DNA of 8,986 nucleotides. Origin: an uncultured Moraxellaceae bacterium. Its GTDB lineage: Bacteria > Pseudomonadota > Gammaproteobacteria > Pseudomonadales > Moraxellaceae. Below are positions 1-5,892 of the stretch, piece after piece; position 1 is the stretch's first letter, and each line of letters opens with the position of its first letter. The translations under genes were made by a program, and so were the position numbers. The notes beneath the pieces are model-generated. The model saw nothing but the letters and a program-made list of their open reading frames with translations. It did no database searches and was not told the origin of the DNA. The stretch is from the NCBI GenBank assembly GCA_937928295.1, contig CALEYY010000112.1, positions 1-8,986 on the forward strand, read 5' to 3'.

Positions 1-34
1 GCGTGCATCCAGTACAAATTTTAATCAGGGCGCG
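1..34. other. Short non-coding end of window
   Basis: This stretch follows the stop codon of the yceI-like gene. I see no hairpin with a T-run and no start codon with a ribosome site in it. The next gene, if any, lies outside the window. Confidence 0.5.
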
Positions 35-637
35 TTAATAGCCGACTTCCGGCGGCACTTCCTGAGCACGAACCTGCAAGATGACCTTCATTTCATCACC
101 GACAATGCCCAGCATTTTGTTCATGCCAAACTCGCTGCGGCGGAAGCTGGTGGTCGCACTGAGCGCCCCGGAGCTGAGCGGGTTGCCCTGATTCGATGCC
201 GGCACTTTTGCACTCAGGATCACCGGCTTAGTAATACCGTTCACCGTCAACTCGCCAATCAGGCTGAACTCACGCTTCTCCTTGTCGATATGCATGATTT
301 CGCTGCTGCGAAAGCGCATGACCGGATGCTGCTCAGGCTGAAAATAATCACCCGAGCCGAGCAAGGTGCTATCAATCACCGGCATGAAGGTCTTCAGCGT
401 TTTCACAGGGATCCGTACATCTACCCTGACGGCATCGGGCTTGTCCAGATCGCAAACGATGGTACCAGCAGTATCGCTGAACTGGCCTGCCGGGCTGAGC
501 ATGCCCATGTAAGTCCAGTGAAACTTGATTTGTGTCGCTTTCGGGTCAATCGTGTAGGTCACCCAGCGCTCGGCCAGTGCCACGCTGCTCATCATCATGA
601 GCAGCACGCTGAGCCATACCGGATGCCAGGCCATCAT
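35..637 (-). CDS. YceI-family exported lipocalin-like protein
   Basis: This 200-residue periplasmic protein has a YceI-type beta-barrel domain. Family members form lipocalin-like barrels, and solved ones hold a polyisoprenoid or another long amphiphile; the ligand here is unknown. A signal peptide is clear: a hydrophobic stretch at residues 6-20 ends in VALA, with likely cleavage after residue 22. Family motifs include YFQPEQHPVMRF (99-109), TVNGITKP (131-138) and FRRSEFGM (165-172) followed by VGDEM (179-183). The open frame runs upstream to 865, but the extra part is antisense-like, overlaps yaeQ and has no domain. I therefore chose the ATG at 637, the first of two ATG codons in tandem, 10 bases after the yaeQ stop and preceded by GGACGG as a possible ribosome site. 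It is probably co-transcribed with yaeQ and dbpA. The family call is firm; the ligand is not. Confidence 0.9.
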   Translation of the reverse strand: MMAWHPVWLSVLLMMMSSVALAERWVTYTIDPKATQIKFHWTYMGMLSPAGQFSDTAGTIVCDLDKPDAVRVDVRIPVKTLKTFMPVIDSTLLGSGDYFQPEQHPVMRFRSSEIMHIDKEKREFSLIGELTVNGITKPVILSAKVPASNQGNPLSSGALSATTSFRRSEFGMNKMLGIVGDEMKVILQVRAQEVPPEVGY

Positions 638-647
638 CGCCGTCCGG

Positions 648-1184
648 TCAGCGCCACTTGGCCGGGCGCACTTCGATCTGGCGGCCATCGACACTGATCC
701 AGGTCGTACCGTCCTGAATCGTGACCTGCCAATCCAGACCGCGAGACGCCGAGCTGGCCAAATCGAGCGTGACGGCCTCGGGCAGATGCAGCACCGTGAG
801 GTTATCGAAGCGCTGCACGCTGCCACGAATCTTTTCCCACCAGATGGGAGGTGCGCGATCACCATAAGTCACCACCGTGCAATGTTCAGCGCGATTGCAG
901 CCCTTGCGAATGCGCGTCTCGTCGGGCATGCCGAGGATGAACCAGTGCTTGACCTCGCCGGTCAGGTCCTTCTGCCAGAGATCGGGCTCGTCTTCGCTGC
1001 TCAGGCCGCGCGTGAATTGCAGATCATCGCTGGCGTAAAGCGCAAAGGTCAGCAGCCGCACCATCAGCCGCTCTTCGGTTTCCGAGGGGTGGCAGGCCAT
1101 GGTCAGCACATGATCGGCGTAATAGTCGCGATCCATGTCCGCCACATTGAGCTGAACCTTGTAGACAGTCGATTTCAGTGCCAT
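648..1184 (-). CDS. yaeQ: YaeQ family protein
   Basis: This 178-residue cytoplasmic protein is close to the usual YaeQ length of about 180. The start MALKSTVYK, the block HPSETEERLMVRLL (32-45), LQFTRGLSSEDEPDLW (55-70), LGMPDETRIRKGC (84-96) and WQVTIQDGTTWIS (152-164) match my memory of the E. coli protein nearly position by position. Known structures place YaeQ in the PD-(D/E)XK nuclease-like fold, but no reaction is established. In E. coli it was linked by genetics to suppression of RfaH-dependent hemolysin loss. The ATG lies 11 bases after the dbpA stop with AAGGGCGG just upstream, so translation is probably coupled to dbpA. No signal peptide or membrane segment is present. Identification is strong; the cellular role stays open. 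Confidence 0.93.
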   Translation of the reverse strand: MALKSTVYKVQLNVADMDRDYYADHVLTMACHPSETEERLMVRLLTFALYASDDLQFTRGLSSEDEPDLWQKDLTGEVKHWFILGMPDETRIRKGCNRAEHCTVVTYGDRAPPIWWEKIRGSVQRFDNLTVLHLPEAVTLDLASSASRGLDWQVTIQDGTTWISVDGRQIEVRPAKWR

Positions 1185-1195
1185 GTCTGCCGCCC

Positions 1196-2581
1196 TTACG
1201 CCAGCACGCGGGCTTTGAAATTACGGCCTTTCACGCCGGCCTCGGCAAGACGGCGCAGTGCCGCCGGCGCCACTTCGCGATCCACCGCGACATAGCTGTG
1301 CAAGTCGAAAATGTCGATCTTGCCGACCTGAGCGCCGGGCACACCGCCCTCGCCGGTCAATGCGCCCAGCACATCGCCCGGACGCAGCTTGTCCTTGCGA
1401 CCGCCATTGATCTGCAAGGTCACGCGGCGCGGTGCCGGAATTTTCGACTGCACATTGACCGTGGGCAGGTCCTGCCAGACCGGCGTCAGATCCTGATATT
1501 CGGCGATGGCCAGGCTGCGATGGCTCTCAGCCGCCGCGCACAGGCTCAGCGCCAGGCCCGTCTGCCCAGCACGACCGGTACGCCCGATGCGATGCACATG
1601 GGTTTCCGGGTCAAACGCCATCTCGACATTGATCACCGCCGCCAGATCCTTCACATCCAGCCCGCGCGCGGCCACATCGGTGGCTACCAGCAACGGGCGG
1701 CTGCGATTGGCAAACTGCACCAGTACCAGATCGCGATCACGCTGCTCCAGATCGCCATGCAGCGCCGACACCGGAAAGCCCTGCGCTCTCAGCTCGGTCA
1801 GCACTTCTTCGCAACGCTGTTTGGTATTGCAGAACAGTACCGCCGACTCGGGCTGATAACGCCGTAGCAGCGCCGTCACAGCAGCCACTCGCGCCTTTGG
1901 ATCAACCTCGAAGAAAATCTGCTCGATGGGCGACACCGTCGCCTCGGAAACCACCGTGACTTCCACCGGATTGCTCTGGAAGCGGCCACTGAGCGCGCGC
2001 ACTTCTTCGCTGTAGGTCGCCGAGAACAGCAGCGTCTGGCGCTTCACCGGCACAAATTCGAGCACCTCGACCATGCTGGCGTGAAAGCCCATGTCGAGCA
2101 TGCGATCAGCTTCATCCAACACCAGCGTCTTCAAGCCGGTCAGCGACAGCGAGCCCTGCTTGAGATGCTTGAGCACACGACCCGGCGTGCCGACAACCAC
2201 CTGCGCGCCGAACTCCAGCGAGTTCAATTGCGGACCCATGGCCATGCCGCCGCACAAGGTCAGCATCTTGATATTGCCAAGCCCGCGCGCGTACTGGCGC
2301 AGCGCCTTGGTGACCTGATCGGCGAGCTCGCGCGTCGGGCACAGCACCAGCGCCTGCGTGGTGAAATCACGCGGCACGATACGATTGAGCAGCGAAATGC
2401 CGAAGGCCGCGGTCTTGCCGCTGCCGGTCATGGCCTGCGCGATGACATCGCGCCCGGCCAGCAACGACGGCAGGGTTTCAGCCTGAACGGGGGTCATGCG
2501 CTCATAGCCGAGCTCGCTCAGCGTGGTGAGCAACTCCGGCAGAATGGCGAGTTTGTTGAACGATTGCGGTTTCGATGACAC
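1196..2581 (-). CDS. dbpA: ATP-dependent RNA helicase DbpA
   Basis: This 461-residue DEAD-box helicase is a 50S ribosome assembly factor that recognises hairpin 92 of 23S rRNA. Motifs are in order: Q motif near MTPVQ (29-33), Walker A AMTGSGKT (50-57), PTRELADQ (82-89), TPGR (132-135), DEAD (156-159), SAT (187-189), TDVAARGLD (301-309) and HRIGRTGRAG (330-339). The C-terminal part from about residue 385 (RRVTLQINGGRKDKLRPGDV and on) is the DbpA-specific RRM-like RNA-binding domain, which separates it from RhlE, SrmB and DeaD. The start is GTG at 2581: no in-frame ATG lies just upstream, and AGGGG stands 9 bases before it. That AGGGG lies in a hairpin (separate entry). The gene begins 47 bases after the membrane-protein gene and leads a tight run with yaeQ and the yceI-like gene. 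Confidence 0.95.
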   Translation of the reverse strand: MSSKPQSFNKLAILPELLTTLSELGYERMTPVQAETLPSLLAGRDVIAQAMTGSGKTAAFGISLLNRIVPRDFTTQALVLCPTRELADQVTKALRQYARGLGNIKMLTLCGGMAMGPQLNSLEFGAQVVVGTPGRVLKHLKQGSLSLTGLKTLVLDEADRMLDMGFHASMVEVLEFVPVKRQTLLFSATYSEEVRALSGRFQSNPVEVTVVSEATVSPIEQIFFEVDPKARVAAVTALLRRYQPESAVLFCNTKQRCEEVLTELRAQGFPVSALHGDLEQRDRDLVLVQFANRSRPLLVATDVAARGLDVKDLAAVINVEMAFDPETHVHRIGRTGRAGQTGLALSLCAAAESHRSLAIAEYQDLTPVWQDLPTVNVQSKIPAPRRVTLQINGGRKDKLRPGDVLGALTGEGGVPGAQVGKIDIFDLHSYVAVDREVAPAALRRLAEAGVKGRNFKARVLA

Positions 2582-2585
2582 GGCA

Positions 2586-2612
2586 CATGACCCCTAAAAA
2601 CGAGGGGCCATG
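2586..2612 (-). promoter_or_regulatory. Hairpin enclosing the dbpA ribosome-binding site
   Basis: In the transcript the arms CAUGGCCCCU and AGGGGUCAUG can form a 10-bp stem with one G-U pair and a 7-base loop, CGUUUUU. The 3' arm contains AGGGG, the only good Shine-Dalgarno match for the GTG start at 2581, so the folded form would hide it. The arms pair less well on the plus strand, where the G-U becomes an A-C mismatch, which favours a minus-strand RNA function. There is no T-run after the stem, so it does not look like a terminator. Regulation is inferred. Confidence 0.5.
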
Positions 2613-2628
2613 TTACCACTGACGCTTC

Positions 2629-3282
2629 TTAATCGCGGCCTTCGTTTATGTCATCCGGAAACCAGCGCAGCGAGGGGAAGAAGATGATGCGGATAATGCC
2701 AATCAGCATCCACAGATACGCGCCGCCGTAGACCACCCCGCAGAACATGGTCACATAGTCGAAGTTCGGCGAAATGTACTTGATGCCCCACCACGACACG
2801 ATGTCGGTCAGTGCTGCCGCCAGACCGGCCGGGAAAACCCATTGATAGGTCTGCACACGATGAAAGTGCATCGAAAACGGAATGCCGATGATGAAAAAGG
2901 CCGTGGTGAAGCCGAAGAGATGCGCATGGGTGAAGGCAATTAATTTGCCCTGACTCATGTTTCCGAAGTACGCCTCGGTGCTGCCGTGCAGGCCCAGCTG
3001 GTAATGCACCTCAGCCAGCCCGAAGAAAAAGGCAATGCCAAACAGCACGGTCGCCAGCCCGATGCCACGCTGCGCTGCCACCGGCAGATCGCGCAAATTG
3101 AAGTGTATCGGCGTATCCCGAAACGGGATAAACCAACGCAGCAAGTAGCAGATCAGGGCAAAAAACAGCACGAGACCCACCGGCCCGCCCAGCGTCAGCC
3201 AGGCTGACGGCTCTGGAGCCAGCTGCACCACAGCGGCATCCACCACCGGCGCATTGCTGAAGAAATCAAATTTGTCGGCCAT
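2629..3282 (-). CDS. Histidine-rich 5-helix membrane protein of cytochrome cluster
   Basis: This 217-residue integral membrane protein has about five helices, near residues 29-50, 72-93, 114-138, 147-168 and 177-203. Arginines after helix 1 (R49, R55, R64, R72) and after helix 3 (R142) suggest the N-terminus outside and the C-terminus inside. I do not recognise a characterised family. Histidines gather at the helix ends: H93, H99 and the THAH motif (H119, H121) on the predicted periplasmic side, and H139, H141 (HFH) with H60 on the cytoplasmic side. Such pairs could bind heme b or another metal. Its ATG lies 3 bases after the stop of the monoheme cytochrome gene, with GGGAG eight bases upstream inside that gene, so the two are translationally coupled. 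It may link the quinone pool or inner membrane to the periplasmic cytochromes. That role is inferred from context only. Confidence 0.8.
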   Translation of the reverse strand: MADKFDFFSNAPVVDAAVVQLAPEPSAWLTLGGPVGLVLFFALICYLLRWFIPFRDTPIHFNLRDLPVAAQRGIGLATVLFGIAFFFGLAEVHYQLGLHGSTEAYFGNMSQGKLIAFTHAHLFGFTTAFFIIGIPFSMHFHRVQTYQWVFPAGLAAALTDIVSWWGIKYISPNFDYVTMFCGVVYGGAYLWMLIGIIRIIFFPSLRWFPDDINEGRD

Positions 3283-3285
3283 GAC

Positions 3286-4074
3286 TCAGGCTCCCTTCAA
3301 GCGCACATACAGCAAGGCAGCGGCCTGCTTGACGGCAACGCCAATCGCGCCATCCAGCGTGCTGGCGTTTGCGATCGGCAGCGTTTGCACGCTCCGCCCG
3401 ACAAAGCTCGGATAGATTTTGCTGCTCTTGGCCGCCGGCACGGCATCGGCATGCAGCACCGAGACCGAGGAGATCTTTAGCTGGCGATCGGTCGCCATGA
3501 GCAGGAAGAAGGTCTTGCCCTGGAAGCTGGCCGGAAAAATCAACGCCGTGCCGGCCGGGCGCTGATTCTCCAGCGGAATGTAGATCGTGTTTTCGTCGCT
3601 GGCCTTGAGCGTGGCACCCAGTGTTTTCGCGGCGGCGATGTCGGCCGGCGTCAGCAAGGCATCCTTGGGCAGCCAGGTCAGCACCTTGGGAAATTGTGCC
3701 CGCACTTCGCGCGGAATCAGGCTTGCCATGTCCAGCCAATCGCCGGGCTTGGCAGGAACCGATGCCTTGCTGCCGGGATTGGCCTTGGCGGCGGCTTCCG
3801 TGGCGTTGCTGAAACCGTCAGCATCGCTGTCTTGCGCGCCGATCTTGGCAAAGGCTGCTGGGTTCTTGCCAGCCGCCTTGAAGGCCTTGCCATAATTGTT
3901 CAGCACCGAGCCACCGCCATCGCTATGGCAGGCATTGCAGGACGGCATATAGCCAAACTCGATTTTATACGCGCGCGCAAACGCCGGCATGGCCGATACC
4001 GATGCCGGCAGCAGACCGGCGATCAGCAGCGCTGCAACCCGCAATGACGGTTTCTCAAGCCCTGTTTTGCGCAT
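3286..4074 (-). CDS. Exported monoheme c-type cytochrome with C-terminal FMN-binding-like domain
   Basis: This 262-residue protein has a signal peptide (hydrophobic residues 12-25, likely cleavage after ASVSA, residue 28). One heme c site, CNACH, sits at 46-50. An acidic loop DSDADGFSNATE (82-93) has the spacing of calcium-binding loops of the thrombospondin type 3 or dockerin kind. From about residue 140 a second domain ends in ASTLDGAIGVAVKQA (237-251), which resembles the DxxSGAT segment of FMN-binding domains as in NqrC and RnfG, but the usual GAT is GAI, so flavin binding is unsure. It should act in the periplasm as an electron carrier. The start ATG at 4074 has only a weak ribosome site (GGCGGGA). 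It lies 31 bases after the diheme gene, with no terminator between, and is coupled to the membrane-protein gene that follows. The heme site and export are firm; the second domain is tentative. Confidence 0.82.
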   Translation of the reverse strand: MRKTGLEKPSLRVAALLIAGLLPASVSAMPAFARAYKIEFGYMPSCNACHSDGGGSVLNNYGKAFKAAGKNPAAFAKIGAQDSDADGFSNATEAAAKANPGSKASVPAKPGDWLDMASLIPREVRAQFPKVLTWLPKDALLTPADIAAAKTLGATLKASDENTIYIPLENQRPAGTALIFPASFQGKTFFLLMATDRQLKISSVSVLHADAVPAAKSSKIYPSFVGRSVQTLPIANASTLDGAIGVAVKQAAALLYVRLKGA

Positions 4075-4105
4075 AAAAATTCCCGCCTTTCATCAATTCT
4101 TGTTT

Positions 4106-5812
4106 TTAAAACCCAAACAGACTGGGCACCACATCGCGCATCCGCGTCAGCGTATTGCTATCTTTGTCTTGCGCCGCTTTGAGCTCGTGATATTGCACCG
4201 AATCTCGCGGCGGCATCAGCTTGGTGGCTTTCTCGGTGCCAACATAGCGCGTCCAGTCCAGCGCTTCACGAATTTCTGTCTTGCCCTGAATATTTGCCAG
4301 CACCTCATCTTCCTTGGCGCCCGCCATGAAGTTGAGACGCTTTGCCGGATTGCCGCGATGACAGGCGAAGCAGTATTGCTCGAAAGCCTTCAGCTCCGGG
4401 TGCTTGACGATTTTCAGCGGCGGCACGCCACTGGCCACCGGTGGCGACATCTCCGACGTATCGAGGCAGCAATAGGCTGATGGCTGAGCGAGCAAGGCAC
4501 GCAGCATCTCGACACGAACAAACGGTTTGGCCACAAAAAGCGAGCCCGGCAACTGCTCCACGCGCGCCTCCAGACGCGCCATGTCATAGCCCGTCAGCGC
4601 ACCCAGACTGGCCAGATCGGCCTCCGTGAAAAAGCTGGCCAAACCATAAACGCCCTCCAGATCACTGGCAGTGAGCGTCTGCTTGGGTGGCCTTGGCGAC
4701 AGCGGATCCAGACGCACGGAAAGCTTGGGCAACTGGTCAAACGCAGCCAGATCTTCGTTGTTCTTTGCCCCCTCGCCGGGCTTTACAGAGCGCACCCACA
4801 AGCTTCGCCACCAGCCTTTCAGGCCTTGGCGCTCTGCCAGCGGGTCACGATTGAACAAGTCAGACTCAGGCACCGTGATGCCGGCTTTCGGAAAATGCTT
4901 CGCCTGCATGCGCTGCAAGGTCTGCACCGCCGGGGCCATGACATCGAAGCTGCCGGGACTGTCGGCATAGCGCAGCGCCAGCTTCAGCATCAGACGACGG
5001 CAATCGTCACCGTCCAGACCGCAGCCATCGAGCCAGAGCTTTTGCGTAACATTGAAGAAATTGCCGATGTCTGTGAGCTGGTCAAAACGCTCAGGCGACG
5101 ACAGCGGCTGGCGCACCGCCACACCCATGTAGGGCGCAGTACCACGAGCCTGAGCGATGGCCGCTGCCGTTTCCGGCTGACCATTGGTTTCATTCCACGG
5201 GCGCTGCGGGAAAATCGGGCCGCCACCCTGATGGCAGGTGGTGCAAATGGCACGGCGAGCATAAACAATCCGCGGGACGCAGCCCTTGCAATAGTTCTGC
5301 ACCAGCTGGAACTCGAAGCGCCCTGCCGCCTCGTTGTAGCTCAGCACTTCAATCTCGGATGCCTGCTCGACAAAGCCCATGAACAGCTGCCCGCGCGGGG
5401 CCACGCCGAGCCCGCCGGCCTTGTTCGGCGCCTGAAAATCCGCCGCAATCAACACGCGCGGATGAGCATCGTCCGCTTGCGCTTTCAGCAGCGACCGCCC
5501 ATGCGGAATCATCACCGACACCGGCAGTTCAGCCTGCGGATGCTGATCCTTCAGCAGCGTCACCAGTTTCTCGAAGGGATACGGCAAGCCGTCGTTTTGA
5601 GCAATGACATGATCGAACAGTGAGCGCGTGCCGGCCGGCGGCAAGTCGCTGCTGGCTACCTTGCGATCATGGACACTGACAATCGTGGCTGTGGCCGGCT
5701 TGGCCAGTTCAGTAATGTTTGCCTGACTGCTGCCCGGCTTCAGCCACCAGACCAGGCCAGCGATCAGCAGCATCGCAACCAGCACGATCTTCAGCGACTT
5801 GCGATTCTGCAT
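4106..5812 (-). CDS. Membrane-anchored or exported diheme c-type cytochrome
   Basis: This 568-residue protein has an N-terminal hydrophobic segment (about residues 7-23) that is either a membrane anchor or a signal peptide. Heme c sites are CTTCH (190-194) and CFACH (481-485). LMPP (532-535) near the C-terminus looks like the methionine axial ligand of the second heme. A CKGC pair (175-178) lies 11 residues before the first heme cysteine and has no histidine after it. Further cysteines are C264, C271 and adjacent C448-C449. The block FPQRPWNETNG follows the first heme. I recognise no characterised family. I chose the ATG at 5812 because GGAGA lies 5 bases upstream; an in-frame GTG at 5824 would add four residues but has a poorer site. 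The gene lies downstream of a terminator after the RoxA-like gene and 31 bases before the monoheme cytochrome. It is probably a periplasmic electron-transfer partner or a second oxidoreductase. Confidence 0.85.
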   Translation of the reverse strand: MQNRKSLKIVLVAMLLIAGLVWWLKPGSSQANITELAKPATATIVSVHDRKVASSDLPPAGTRSLFDHVIAQNDGLPYPFEKLVTLLKDQHPQAELPVSVMIPHGRSLLKAQADDAHPRVLIAADFQAPNKAGGLGVAPRGQLFMGFVEQASEIEVLSYNEAAGRFEFQLVQNYCKGCVPRIVYARRAICTTCHQGGGPIFPQRPWNETNGQPETAAAIAQARGTAPYMGVAVRQPLSSPERFDQLTDIGNFFNVTQKLWLDGCGLDGDDCRRLMLKLALRYADSPGSFDVMAPAVQTLQRMQAKHFPKAGITVPESDLFNRDPLAERQGLKGWWRSLWVRSVKPGEGAKNNEDLAAFDQLPKLSVRLDPLSPRPPKQTLTASDLEGVYGLASFFTEADLASLGALTGYDMARLEARVEQLPGSLFVAKPFVRVEMLRALLAQPSAYCCLDTSEMSPPVASGVPPLKIVKHPELKAFEQYCFACHRGNPAKRLNFMAGAKEDEVLANIQGKTEIREALDWTRYVGTEKATKLMPPRDSVQYHELKAAQDKDSNTLTRMRDVVPSLFGF

Positions 5813-5854
5813 CCTGCTCTCCACGGCCTGCTCTTTACGGCTCTTTTTGACGAC

Positions 5855-5878
5855 AAAAGCCGCCCGAAGGCGGCCTTT
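5855..5878 (-). terminator. Rho-independent terminator after the RoxA-like gene
   Basis: On the minus strand the sequence is GCCGCC, loop TTCG, GGCGGC, then TTTTG, with AAAG before the stem so that the A and T tracts can extend it around one bulged G. It begins about 15 bases after the TAA of the 818-residue cytochrome gene. The UUCG-type loop is typical of very stable terminator hairpins. The T-run is short (four), so some read-through into the diheme gene is plausible, and I see no clear promoter between this hairpin and that gene. Confidence 0.8.
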
Positions 5879-5892
5879 CTCGATAGCACCAA

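Noticed and set aside
638..865. An upstream extension of the yceI-like frame giving a 276-residue protein.
   Set aside because: The added residues overlap yaeQ, look like out-of-frame translation and would hide a clear signal peptide starting at the tandem ATG at 637.
4826..5623. A 265-codon plus-strand frame opposite the 568-residue cytochrome gene.
   Set aside because: Antisense shadow: no motif, Arg/His/Gln-rich composition, and the opposite strand has heme motifs and a signal segment.
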